Assembly (NCBI GenBank): GCA_964636985.1
Contig: CAZWSX010000004.1
Location: forward strand, 62,001-126,000
Length of the DNA: 64,000 nt
Source of the DNA: CAZWSX01 sp964636985
GTDB lineage: Bacteria; Planctomycetota; Planctomycetia; Pirellulales; Pirellulaceae
Direction: 5' to 3'
The position numbers and the translations under genes are program-made. The notes beneath the pieces are model-generated. The model worked only from the letters and a program-made list of their open reading frames with translations, was not told where the DNA came from and did not search any database. Below are positions 24,673 to 33,728 of this stretch, one piece after another. The first letter of the stretch is position 1. Every line of letters starts with the position of its first letter.

Positions 24673-27075
24673 ATGTCGAATACAACCTTTGCCTGGTTCC
24701 GTAAGAACGAAAAGTTGGCGTTTGCCGTCCTGACCCTGGTGGCGATCATTGCCTTTGTCGCCAGCGACTTCTTTTTGTCGTGGTCGCGGCGAGGCCGGAC
24801 CGACCACAACGGCTCGACCTCGCTCGTTAAATACGATGGGCGGAACATCTCGATCGACGAATTCCAGCACTTGATGAGCGCCCATCACGCCGCTTACGAG
24901 TTCACGAACCGCGTCGAGCAACTGGCTGGCAACAGCCGCATGACCGGCCCCCGGGCCTTTGGCCCGGTTCAACTAGCAAACCAAGAGCAATTTGCTCAAT
25001 TTTTGTTCTTTTCAGACCAAGCGAAGCGGCAAGGAATCGATTTCAGCAACGAGGAAATCACCAACTACCTCCGCGATCTCTCGAACGACGCGCCGATGTC
25101 GGAAATCGCCAAGGCCCGCGACGAGGTGATCCGCGATGGCAAGGTGATCACCGAAGAGAAACTGTTCGACGCCATTCGGGCCGATCTCCGCCGCCAGGAA
25201 TTCGTCATGCTCAGCATGTCGGGATTCTTGGCCTCGTACGGACAACGCGCAGCCGCGGTGACGCCGGGCGAGGAGTGGGAGAACTTCAAGCGGATCTACC
25301 GCCGAGTGTCGATCGAGGCACTCCCCATCAACGTTGCCGATTTCGAAGGGGACGTGAAGGGCGAACCGAGCGACGCCGAGCTCAAGGAAATCTACGAGAA
25401 GGGGAAAAACTACTTAGCAGGCAACCCATACACTCCTGTCGCGGGGATGATTGTCGACCGCAAGCTCGCCTTTCAGTTCGTGAAAGTCGATCAGAGCAAG
25501 CTTGAAAAAGAAGAGATGGAGAAGATCACCGAGGAAGAGGTCCGCAAGCTCTACGATCAGCGCGTCGAAAAGAAGGACCGATCGGTCACGGAAGTTGTCC
25601 CAGTGGATCAACCGGGAATCGATTCCAAGCCCGAAGAAGGAAGCGATAAAACAGATTCCGGCGCCGAGGGAGCAAAGCCCGCGAGCGACGATGCATCGGG
25701 CAGCAAAGATGCTCCAGCTGGCGACAAGCAAGCCGAAGAGAACAAGGAAGAAAAACCGGCTGAACCTGCCGATGAAAAGCCTTCCGACGAGAAGCCGGCC
25801 GAAGAAGGCAAGCAATCGAGCGCTGCGAAAAAGGCCGAGTACTTCACCGCCTTGCAGGATCAACCCGCCGAGGAAAAACAGGCGGACGAAGCAGCGAAAG
25901 ACGAAACTGCTAAGGACGAAGGGGCCGACAAGGAAAAGGGCGCCGAGGAGTCGACCGCTGAGAAGCCGGCGACAGAAAAGCCGGCCGATAGCGAAGCCGA
26001 AGCGACGGAAGACGAACCAACGGTCAAGAAGCCGAAGAAGCCGTTGCCGAAAACGGAAACTCGCATTCTCCCCTATGAGAAGGTAAGCGAAGACCTTCGT
26101 AAGGAATTGGCCGCGCCGGCCGTGAACTTGCGCGAAGAGAAAATCTTCAACTCGATTCAGGCCGCGCTGGATGCCTATCTCAAGGCTGTGAAGAAGTGGG
26201 AAAGCGACGTCAAAAAGAGCGACGTCAGCAAAGTTGGTAAGAGCCCGGTTGTCGATGAATTCCTCGCTCCCGTGCTTAAGGATCTGATGCTCGAGTCGGA
26301 GGCCTACGGGCCGAAGGACCAATTCGAAATCGACAGCACTCAGCTGGGTAAGATTCGATGGTTCGATGGGCAAACGTTCCAGCGATTCTCCGCTTTCTAT
26401 CGGAGCACCTTCCAACAGGTGACGATGCCATTTCGCTGCACGCGCCTCGATGGCGAACGGCCGTTCCGTTACATCTGGTGGGTCACCAAGGATGAACCGC
26501 GAAAACTGCTGACGCAAGAAGAAGCCGGCGAACGCTTGAGGGCTGCCTGGCGGAAGGACAAGGCTTTCGCCTTGGCTGTTGAAGCCGCCAAAAAGCTGTC
26601 GCAAGAGGCTGGCGCCGCGCTCGAAAAGAAGACCGGCAAGGACGACCCAGGTCTCACCGGTGCTTTTGCCGAAAAACCGCCGCGAACGGGCGACTCGTTC
26701 AAAACAGCTCCCTTTAGCTACTACGACCTTGGCAACCTTCCGTTCGGCGCGGGAGGGCAGATCACGCTGTCGGAAGTTCCGGAAGTGGAATACGCCGGCG
26801 ACGATTTCATGAAGGCGGTATTTGCCTTGAAGCTGGGCGAAACCGGCGTGGCCTACGATGCAGGGCAAAATCACGTCTATGTGATCCGCGTTGCCACCGA
26901 AGGTCCGCAGGACGACCAGCTACGGCAGGACTTTATCGACCGCAGCCCCGATCGCTTTGCCGGGACGATTTCTCGCGACCAGTCGCATCGTGTCTTCACC
27001 GATTGGCTCGACGAAATGGCCAAGCGGCGTGACTTCGACGCCTCACAACTCCGTCGCGGCGGCAGCGGCGAATAG
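24673..27075 (+). CDS. SurA/PpiD-like membrane-anchored periplasmic folding factor
   Basis: 800 residues. A short cytoplasmic basic stretch, then one membrane helix (LAFAVLTLVAIIAFVASDFF, ~14-35), then a long extracytoplasmic part. The helical region ~48-290 (VKYDGRNISIDEFQHL ... GIDFSNEEITNYLRDL ... DAIRADLRRQEFV) resembles the SurA/PpiD N-terminal chaperone domain. Residues ~660-780 (GDSFKTAPFSYYDLGNLPFGAG, FALKLGETGVAYDAGQNHVYVIRV) resemble the end of a PpiD parvulin-like unit. Between them sits a ~150-residue insertion (310-458) almost entirely of Glu, Lys, Ala, Pro, Asp and Ser. No intact parvulin active site was recognised, so chaperone function without isomerase activity is possible. 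Assignment is by architecture, not strong identity. Confidence 0.6.
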   Translation: MSNTTFAWFRKNEKLAFAVLTLVAIIAFVASDFFLSWSRRGRTDHNGSTSLVKYDGRNISIDEFQHLMSAHHAAYEFTNRVEQLAGNSRMTGPRAFGPVQLANQEQFAQFLFFSDQAKRQGIDFSNEEITNYLRDLSNDAPMSEIAKARDEVIRDGKVITEEKLFDAIRADLRRQEFVMLSMSGFLASYGQRAAAVTPGEEWENFKRIYRRVSIEALPINVADFEGDVKGEPSDAELKEIYEKGKNYLAGNPYTPVAGMIVDRKLAFQFVKVDQSKLEKEEMEKITEEEVRKLYDQRVEKKDRSVTEVVPVDQPGIDSKPEEGSDKTDSGAEGAKPASDDASGSKDAPAGDKQAEENKEEKPAEPADEKPSDEKPAEEGKQSSAAKKAEYFTALQDQPAEEKQADEAAKDETAKDEGADKEKGAEESTAEKPATEKPADSEAEATEDEPTVKKPKKPLPKTETRILPYEKVSEDLRKELAAPAVNLREEKIFNSIQAALDAYLKAVKKWESDVKKSDVSKVGKSPVVDEFLAPVLKDLMLESEAYGPKDQFEIDSTQLGKIRWFDGQTFQRFSAFYRSTFQQVTMPFRCTRLDGERPFRYIWWVTKDEPRKLLTQEEAGERLRAAWRKDKAFALAVEAAKKLSQEAGAALEKKTGKDDPGLTGAFAEKPPRTGDSFKTAPFSYYDLGNLPFGAGGQITLSEVPEVEYAGDDFMKAVFALKLGETGVAYDAGQNHVYVIRVATEGPQDDQLRQDFIDRSPDRFAGTISRDQSHRVFTDWLDEMAKRRDFDASQLRRGGSGE

Positions 27076-27266
27076 CCCGTTCCTGGTGGGCCACGCGGTA
27101 TACGCATCTGCCGGCGAATCCAACCATTGCCGGCACGAAGGGCCCCGAAATTGCGTGGCCCGACATCGATTTAAAGATCACGGGCCGCCACTTCAAACGG
27201 CGGCTAATTAGTCTATTGTGTTCTGAACTTGCTCACGAACCTTTTGATTTTCACCGTTTTCTAATC

Positions 27267-27280
27267 TCAAAACGTTTTGA
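27267..27280. promoter_or_regulatory. LacI-type palindromic operator candidate
   Basis: TCAAAACGTTTTGA is a perfect 14-base palindrome centred on CG, the layout of LacI-family operators, located 25 bases before the glucose dehydrogenase start in an AT-rich stretch. A second TTTTGATTTT copy lies just upstream at 27242-27251. No LacI-type regulator gene is in the window. Confidence 0.4.
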
Positions 27281-27304
27281 TTTTACAGCGAGCTGCGCCG
27301 CGCC

Positions 27305-28417
27305 ATGATGAAAGCCGTTGCCATTCGTCCGGGGACTCCCAACAGCATCCACATGGCCGAGTTGCCGATGCCCAAGCTGGACCAGGTTCCAGACGGCAAG
27401 GGAATCCTGGTGAAGGTTCTCAAGGTGGGTGTCGACGCCACCGACCGCGAAATCAACGAAGCCAAGTACGGCAACTCCCCGCCCGGCTGCAACTTCTTGG
27501 TGTTGGGGCACGAATCGTTCGGCCGCGTCGAAGCGGTTGGACCGATGGTCACCAGCGTTAAGCCGGGCGACTACGTAACGGCCACGGTGCGCCGCCCCGG
27601 CGGCTCGATCTATGACCAGATCGGCACTTACGACATGACCAGCGAGGAGACCTACTACGAGCGCGGCATCAATCTGCTGCACGGGTACCTGACCGAGTAC
27701 TTCGTCGATCACGAAGAGTACATCGTGAAGGTTCCGCCCGGGCTCAAGCACTTGCACGTCTTGATGGAGCCGATGAGCTGCGCGGCCAAGGGGATCGCGC
27801 AGGCGTTCGAAGCCCAGCGACGGATGCGGGTGTGGCGTCCCAAGCGGGCCTTTGTTTTAGGCGTCGGACAAATTGGTCTCTTGGCCACCTTGTGCTGCAA
27901 GCTCCGCGGACTGGAAGTCTTCGCCCTCGCTCGGAGCAAACCGGGAACGCTTTCCAGCGAGATCGTCAAAGGACTGGAAGCGACCTACGTGAGCACCAGC
28001 GAGACGCCGCTGGAGGAACTGGTGAACCAGGTGGGCAAAGCGGACCTGATTATCGACGCCACCGGCTCGAGCAAAATCGCCTTCGGCGCGATGGGCGCTC
28101 TGGGCCACAACGGCGCGCTGGTGTGGACCAGCATCACCGGGGGCAGTGTCGAAACCGAAGTCCCCTCCGACAAGATCAACATCGAGTGGGTGCTCGGCAA
28201 CAAGTTGCTGCTCGGGAGCGTGAACGCCAATCGCGAGTACTTCGAATCAGGCATCAAGGACTTCGCGATGGGCGAAGTGATGTACCCGGGCGTGATCCAA
28301 AAGATCCTGACCAACCCGGTCGACGGGCTCGACAACTACCAAGAAATGATGCGGCTTTTGGTCGAGGAAAAATCGGCCCTGAAGGTCTTCGTGAATGTCG
28401 CGGAAGACAACGGCTAG
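27305..28417 (+). CDS. Glucose 1-dehydrogenase-like zinc MDR oxidoreductase
   Basis: 370 residues with the layout of archaeal glucose dehydrogenases: KAVAIRPGTPNSIHM at the start, DREINEAKYG, FLVLGHESFGRVEAVG, YYERGINLLHGYLTEYFVDHEEYIVKVP, MEPMSCAAKGI, and a Rossmann fold with VLGVGQIGLLA. Catalytic zinc residues appear as Asp44, His69, Glu70 and Glu155, offset by 5-6 from Asp38, His63, Glu64 and Glu150 of Haloferax mediterranei GlcDH, which also replaces the usual cysteine with aspartate. The structural-zinc lobe has lost its cysteines (RRPGGSIYDQIGTYDMTSEET). Likely oxidises an aldose such as glucose to the lactone with NAD(P). It follows a LacI-like palindrome, fitting sugar-dependent control. 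Confidence 0.85.
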   Translation: MMKAVAIRPGTPNSIHMAELPMPKLDQVPDGKGILVKVLKVGVDATDREINEAKYGNSPPGCNFLVLGHESFGRVEAVGPMVTSVKPGDYVTATVRRPGGSIYDQIGTYDMTSEETYYERGINLLHGYLTEYFVDHEEYIVKVPPGLKHLHVLMEPMSCAAKGIAQAFEAQRRMRVWRPKRAFVLGVGQIGLLATLCCKLRGLEVFALARSKPGTLSSEIVKGLEATYVSTSETPLEELVNQVGKADLIIDATGSSKIAFGAMGALGHNGALVWTSITGGSVETEVPSDKINIEWVLGNKLLLGSVNANREYFESGIKDFAMGEVMYPGVIQKILTNPVDGLDNYQEMMRLLVEEKSALKVFVNVAEDNG

Positions 28418-28438
28418 GCGCACCTTCCATCCTCGAGC

Positions 28439-29878
28439 CTATACCAGCACGTCCTTCACGACGTTACCGTGCACATCGGTCAGGCGGAAGTCCCGACCGG
28501 CGTAGCGATAGGTGAGGCGTTCGTGATCGAAGCCCAGGCAGTGCAGGATCGTTGCCTGGAGGTCGTGGGTGTGGACCTGGTTTTCCGCGACGTGGAATCC
28601 CAGGTCGTCGGTCTTGCCCCACTGGAATCCTGGCTTCACGCCCCCTCCGGCCAGCCACATGGTGTAGGCCTGCGGATGGTGGTCGCGGCCGTTGTTACGG
28701 CCGAGTGCGACGTTGGCTTCGATCATCGGCGTGCGGCCGAACTCTCCGCCCCAGATGACCAGCGTCGAATCGAGCAGTCCTAGTCGCTTGAGGTCGGCGA
28801 TCAAAGCGACCGAGGCTTGCTCTGTCGCCTTGAGATTCCCCTTGTGGTTGCCCACCAAATCCGAGTGGGCGTCCCAGCCCTCGTTGTAAATGTTGATGAA
28901 TCGGACACCGCGTTCGACCATTCGTCGCGCCAACAAACAAGCCCGGGCGAAGGAGGGCTTTTCCGGATCGCATCCGTACAGGGCGAGCGTCTCGGCGCTT
29001 TCTTCTTTCAGGTTCATCAGTCCTGGCGCGGAGGATTGCAAGCGGAACGCCATTTCGTAGTTGGCGATTCGCGTCGCGATATCGGGATCGTGCAGCGTTT
29101 CGAGCCGGCGCTTGTTCAGCTTGGTTACGGCTTCGAGCGCGTCGCGCTGCGCTTCGCCATCGATGCCGTCGGGATTCGACACATTGAGAATCGGATCGCC
29201 TTGGTTCCTCAACCGCACACCGGTGTAAACCGTCGGCAGGAACCCGCTCGACCAGTTGGCCGCCCCGCCGCTGATGCCCGAACCAGTCGACATCACGACA
29301 AAGGCCGGCAACTCCTGCGTCTCGGCACCCAGGCCGTATAGCACCCAGCTCCCTAAGCTCGGCCGTCCCGGTTGAGCAAAACCGGTATTCAAAAAGATCT
29401 GTGCAGGAGCGTGGTTGAATTGATCTGTTCGCACGGAGCGAATTACGCAGATATCGTCGGCGATCTTGGGCAGGTGCTCCCAAGCGTTGGAAATCTCCAG
29501 GCCGCATTGGCCGTGCTTGGCGAACTCGAACCGCGGGCCCATCACGGCGGCGTCGGGACGGATGAAGGCGTAGCGCTGCCCCATGATGACCGATTCGGGA
29601 AGCGGTTTGCCTTCCAGCTTTTTTAGTTCCGGCTTGTAGTCGAACAAGTCGAGCTGGCTCGGCGCACCGGCCATGAACAGGTGGATCACAGCCTTTGCCT
29701 TCCCCGGGAAGTGGGCTGGCTTGGGAGCGAGTGGATTTGCAGGCGCGGCATCAGCCAGCGCAAGTTGCCCCATCGATCCCGCCAGCAAACTGCCGAGGGC
29801 TGCCTTGCCGAGACCGACTCCGCACTCGTGCAAGAAGTGCCGCCGAGCCACGTGAACTGCCGATGGGTTGATCTTCAT
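28439..29878 (-). CDS. DUF1501 Tat-exported protein (paired with PSD1 gene)
   Basis: 479 residues. A twin-arginine signal (ARRHFLHECGVGLGKAALGSLLAG) leads into the DUF1501 fold, related to alkaline phosphatase/sulfatase-type hydrolases: KAVIHLFMAGAPSQLDLFDYKP, FAKHGQCGLEISNAWEHLPK, RSVRTDQFNHAPAQIFLNTG, ERGVRFINIYNEGWDAHSDL, VIWGGEFGRTPM, GRDHHPQAYTMWLAGGGVK and LTDVHGNVVKDVL. Metal-binding Asp/His positions look conserved. The protein is exported folded and its substrate is unknown. It starts 48 bases after the PSD1 gene stop, forming the two-gene unit seen repeatedly in planctomycetes. Confidence 0.9.
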   Translation of the reverse strand: MKINPSAVHVARRHFLHECGVGLGKAALGSLLAGSMGQLALADAAPANPLAPKPAHFPGKAKAVIHLFMAGAPSQLDLFDYKPELKKLEGKPLPESVIMGQRYAFIRPDAAVMGPRFEFAKHGQCGLEISNAWEHLPKIADDICVIRSVRTDQFNHAPAQIFLNTGFAQPGRPSLGSWVLYGLGAETQELPAFVVMSTGSGISGGAANWSSGFLPTVYTGVRLRNQGDPILNVSNPDGIDGEAQRDALEAVTKLNKRRLETLHDPDIATRIANYEMAFRLQSSAPGLMNLKEESAETLALYGCDPEKPSFARACLLARRMVERGVRFINIYNEGWDAHSDLVGNHKGNLKATEQASVALIADLKRLGLLDSTLVIWGGEFGRTPMIEANVALGRNNGRDHHPQAYTMWLAGGGVKPGFQWGKTDDLGFHVAENQVHTHDLQATILHCLGFDHERLTYRYAGRDFRLTDVHGNVVKDVLV

Positions 29879-29926
29879 ACCAAAGTTCCTAAGGAATCGT
29901 GTCCGTCTCGCGCAATCTCGCAGCAG

Positions 29927-32900
29927 CTACTTCGTAACCGTTTCGTCCAAATTCAGCAGCACGCGGGCAACCAGCGTCCAAGCCGCCTGGTCGAGAGCGT
30001 TGTCGGGCGATGCCGTATCGCCGACGATCTTGCCAGCAATCAGTTCGCCGCTGGCCAACCGCTCTCGCTGTCGCACCAGGTAGTCTTGCAGCTCATCCAA
30101 TTCATCATTCGTTGCCGGGCGAATCAGTATCTTACGGAATAGCCCGGCGATCTTCGTTCGGTCGTCTCCCTCGGCTTCTCGCGTCGATTTGCCGAGCACG
30201 CGTGAGACTTCCAGGAAGGTGACGTCGTTGAGCATCGAGAGCGCTTGTAGCGGCGTGTTGGTAATTTCGCGCCGCGCCACGCAGGCTTCGCCGCTGGGAG
30301 CATCGAACGTAGCGAGCAACGCAAACGGCGCAGTCCGCTTGGTAAACGTGTACAGGCTGCGGCGCCAGCGGTCGTCGCCCGTGCTCACGTTCCAAGCAAG
30401 CCCCCCATAGGCCCCTTCGGTCGAAACGTTGGCCGGTTGCGGCGGGAACACGCTAGGGCCGCCACGCTTGTTGGAGAGCATCCCTGAAACCGCCAGGGCC
30501 TGATCGCGGACGACTTCGGCATCCAAGCGAACCCGCGGTCCGCGAGAAAGCCATCGGTTGTCTGGATCTTTTGCCAGAGCCTCGGGGCGAACCTCGGCCG
30601 ACTGCCGATAGACGCGGCTCGTCACAATCGATTTGTGCAGCTTCTTTAGCGACCAGCCGTTCTCCATGAAGTCGATTGCCAAAAAGTCGAGCAATTCGGG
30701 ATGGGTCGGCATTTGGCCTTGGTAGCCGAAATCTTGTGACGTGCTGACGATCCCGCGACCGAAGAAGGCTTCCCAGGCGCGATTCACAATCACGCGCGAT
30801 GTGAGAGGATTGTTCGGAGAGACCAACCACTTGGCGAACTCGAGACGGTTCTTCGGCGCGCCTTCAACTCCGGTCAAAAAGGCAGGCGTACCCGCGGACA
30901 CTACGTCGCGGGGCGAAAGAAATTCGCCGCGGTGATGTAGATGAGTGGGGCGTGGATTGTTCGCTGGTCGCTCACGCATCACCAGGGTGCTCACCTTCGG
31001 CGCCAGCGATTGCCGCAGCGCGTCGATCTCCTGCCGGGCGGTCGACAATTCGGGCGCCTGTTCGAGAAACGCCTTTATCGCGGCTTGCTTCTCGTTTTCC
31101 GACCAATTTTCGGCTGGCTTGGCGAGGATCGCGGCGACGTCGTCTGGAAGTTCGTTAGCGGGTGCCACCGAATCGGTCGTGTAAGACCAACGGAAGCGTC
31201 CCAAACCTGCGGCGTAATATCGCTCGAAGAGCATTTTGATTGTCGCGGGCCCAGCCTTTTCGGTTGGCTTGTCGAACTTGAAGACCGCTACGTGCCGCCG
31301 CCGTTGGCCGCCATCAATCGACCACCCCGTCTGCTGATCGCCGTCGAACGTTCTCGCAGCGACGTTTCCACCGTTGGCGAACGATTGGGTCGCGTCAGCG
31401 ATTTTGATCGGCTGGCCTGCTTGATCGATGTTCAATTCGCTCAGGAAGAAGTCGCCATGAGGACCTTCGTAAAAGACGGCGCCAGGTCCACCCTTGGGCA
31501 AGCGCTCGTCCGGAATGACCTCTAGTCGCAGGCCCGTGGCTCCGGAAGGCAGGTCGTCGAACGTGACCTCATAGGTATCGCTCTTCTTGAAGTCTCCCGT
31601 CGCGAGAATCGATTGGTCTTCCAGCACGGTGAGGAGTGGACTGGTCGCCGTCGCTTTCGACGGTTTGATGATCTGCCAGCGATCCGCTTTGCCGGCTTGC
31701 TCCTTGGCCCATGCGTCGAATTGCTTGGCGATCAACTCCTTGCGGCGCTGTTCCACCGGTACGTTGGTGTCGACGGGCTGGCCCAATGCGAGGCGGAACT
31801 TCCCCAGCACATGCTTGCCCCCGTGATCGTGCGCCAGGACGACGGTCAATGGTTGATTGCCGTTGGATTCGACTGGCTCGGCGAGGGTGAGTGTGAGGGT
31901 TCGATTCACGTTCCATTCGCCCGGCCCATGAATCGCCCAGCCGGTGTTGGGCTTGCCATCGATCGCATTCGCGGCCGGGAACTGATCCTGGGCAAAATCG
32001 GCCGTCGCATCGGCGAACTTAAGCGGCTTTCCTTCGAGCGTTGCCGAGACCTCCGTTACCACGAAGTTGCCATGCGGCGTGAGTCCGGGGCCTTTGCTCG
32101 GGAGAGACGGATCGGCGAGGGCTTCCAACCGGAGTGTCGTAAACCTGCCTTGCGGAACGGCCAGCGTCACCGTGAACGTGTCGGTCTCGTCGCTGAGACC
32201 GTCGGCCCGGACGATGTTCTCGGGCTGGAGCGAGAGCTTGGTTCCCTTCGCCGACGAAGGGGAAGAAACGTTGGGCGTTACCCATACGAGATCGGTGGGA
32301 ACAGGGAACCGGTCGGCCAGCCCGGCCGTGGCAGCCGCGATCTTCTGTTCGATCTCGCTCCGCTTGGCTTCGACGTCTTTGTCTGGCAAGGGGAGCTCCG
32401 GTTCGTCCGCGTTGTTCAGCAGTGCGAACATCCCATAGTACTCGTGATGGGTAATCGGGTCGTACTTGTGGGTGTGGCATTGGGCGCATCCTGTCGTCAA
32501 GCCGAGCCAGACGGTCCCAGTGGTCGCTACGCGGTCGGTCATGGCGTGGAAGCGGAACTCGAGCGGGTCGATTCCCCCTTCTTCGTTGAGCATCGTGTTG
32601 CGGTGAAAGCCGGTGGCGATCCGCTGGTCGAGCGTGGCGTTCGGCAGCATGTCGCCTGCGAGCTGTTCGATGGTGAACTGGTCGAACGGCATATCGTTTT
32701 GCAGAGCGTTGATCACCCAGTCGCGATAGGGCCAGATGGTTCGGGCGCGATCCTTTTCGTAGCCGTTGGTATCGGCATAGCGAGCCAGGTCGAGCCACTT
32801 GCGGGCCCAGCGTTCTCCGTAGTTTGGCGATTGCAACAATTCGTCAACGATCTTTTCGTACGCTGCATCGGATGGATCGGCAGCAAAACGATCGGCGATT

Positions 32901-33493
32901 TCGAGGCTGGGTGGCAGGCCCGTCAGGTCGAGGTACACGCGCCGCACTTGTTCGTAGGGCGAAGCCAATTTCTGCGGTGTTAAACCCAATTCGGCCAGCT
33001 TGGCGAACGCGAAGCGATCGATCGGGCGAGCGTTCCAGGCAGCGTCACTCACCGCTGGAGGCGCTACCTTGTGAGGTCGTTCGAAGGCCCAGTGCGATTC
33101 GTACTTGCCGCCCGCGGTGATCCATCGCTGCAAGATGTCTTTTTGAGCCGCGGTGAGCGTGAGTTTAGTCGAAGGCGGCGGCATGACTTCGTCGGCATCA
33201 CTCGAGTTGATGCGGCGAACAAGTTCGCTTGTCTCTGGCGAACCGGCGACAATCGCCGCCTTGCCTGAATCGGCCGGCGCGAGCGCGACCGCTGCCTGGT
33301 CGAGCCGCAGGCCGCTTTCGCGCTTGCCATCGTCGGGACCGTGGCAGCGAAAGCAGTACTGCGACAAAATGGGACGCACGTCGCGCGAGAAGCTGGGGGC
33401 TTCCTCGGCCAAGGCACCATTTGCCACACAGCCGAGACCTAAAACCGCGAAGAAACGTCCGGCGGTGGTAACGCTTCGAATCAAGTTGCTCAT
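29927..33493 (-). CDS. Planctomycete cytochrome C (PSCyt1) / DUF1549 / DUF1553 secreted protein
   Basis: 1188 residues from the ATG at 33493 (a GTG two codons earlier is possible). Order: signal peptide; PSCyt1 with haem motif CFRCHG near residue 45; DUF1549 (~150-360), which carries a second CAQCHTHKYDP motif; a ~340-residue insertion; and DUF1553/PSD1 (~850-1180) with FLTGVEGAPKNRLEFAKWL, RVIVNRAWEAFFGRG and TPLQALSMLNDVTFLE. The insertion holds two tandem copies of a discoidin-like module (~418-554 and ~618-758), each with LRLE, HGNF or HGDF, and DG-x-x-x-TGW. The haem motifs imply electron transfer and the modules imply binding of a carbohydrate or similar surface. Transcribed ahead of the DUF1501 gene; periplasmic or extracellular. 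Confidence 0.92.
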   Translation of the reverse strand: MSNLIRSVTTAGRFFAVLGLGCVANGALAEEAPSFSRDVRPILSQYCFRCHGPDDGKRESGLRLDQAAVALAPADSGKAAIVAGSPETSELVRRINSSDADEVMPPPSTKLTLTAAQKDILQRWITAGGKYESHWAFERPHKVAPPAVSDAAWNARPIDRFAFAKLAELGLTPQKLASPYEQVRRVYLDLTGLPPSLEIADRFAADPSDAAYEKIVDELLQSPNYGERWARKWLDLARYADTNGYEKDRARTIWPYRDWVINALQNDMPFDQFTIEQLAGDMLPNATLDQRIATGFHRNTMLNEEGGIDPLEFRFHAMTDRVATTGTVWLGLTTGCAQCHTHKYDPITHHEYYGMFALLNNADEPELPLPDKDVEAKRSEIEQKIAAATAGLADRFPVPTDLVWVTPNVSSPSSAKGTKLSLQPENIVRADGLSDETDTFTVTLAVPQGRFTTLRLEALADPSLPSKGPGLTPHGNFVVTEVSATLEGKPLKFADATADFAQDQFPAANAIDGKPNTGWAIHGPGEWNVNRTLTLTLAEPVESNGNQPLTVVLAHDHGGKHVLGKFRLALGQPVDTNVPVEQRRKELIAKQFDAWAKEQAGKADRWQIIKPSKATATSPLLTVLEDQSILATGDFKKSDTYEVTFDDLPSGATGLRLEVIPDERLPKGGPGAVFYEGPHGDFFLSELNIDQAGQPIKIADATQSFANGGNVAARTFDGDQQTGWSIDGGQRRRHVAVFKFDKPTEKAGPATIKMLFERYYAAGLGRFRWSYTTDSVAPANELPDDVAAILAKPAENWSENEKQAAIKAFLEQAPELSTARQEIDALRQSLAPKVSTLVMRERPANNPRPTHLHHRGEFLSPRDVVSAGTPAFLTGVEGAPKNRLEFAKWLVSPNNPLTSRVIVNRAWEAFFGRGIVSTSQDFGYQGQMPTHPELLDFLAIDFMENGWSLKKLHKSIVTSRVYRQSAEVRPEALAKDPDNRWLSRGPRVRLDAEVVRDQALAVSGMLSNKRGGPSVFPPQPANVSTEGAYGGLAWNVSTGDDRWRRSLYTFTKRTAPFALLATFDAPSGEACVARREITNTPLQALSMLNDVTFLEVSRVLGKSTREAEGDDRTKIAGLFRKILIRPATNDELDELQDYLVRQRERLASGELIAGKIVGDTASPDNALDQAAWTLVARVLLNLDETVTK

Positions 33494-33728
33494 CGCCACA
33501 TCCAGCAGGGAAGGTACCGAAAGGGAGGGGGATCCGATTTGGATCGATAGGCGGGAGTCGTCGCAATCGAGGTGACGACCATTTCAATTATAGCTTCGAT
33601 TCGTGGCGACGAAACCAACAGCAAGCCCTTGGACCCAGGCATAATGAACGGCGCTATCGTTCCCGGTTCACGTCCCGGATTCACTTTCCAAGGATTCGCT
33701 GACACCTCTCGTCAAAAAGGGTCCTCAG

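Noticed and set aside
25594..26050. Repetitive DNA resembling short tandem repeats
   Set aside because: The repetition comes from Glu/Lys/Ala/Pro codons of a charged insertion, with irregular unit length; it is neither a CRISPR nor a true tandem array.
25414..26874. 486-codon minus-strand open frame over the SurA/PpiD-like gene
   Set aside because: Its Leu/Phe/Gly/Arg runs are the antisense of the Glu/Lys-rich insertion and not real membrane helices.
31613..32983. 456-codon plus-strand open frame inside the first PSD1 gene
   Set aside because: Antisense to DUF1549 and the binding modules, which have clear motifs.
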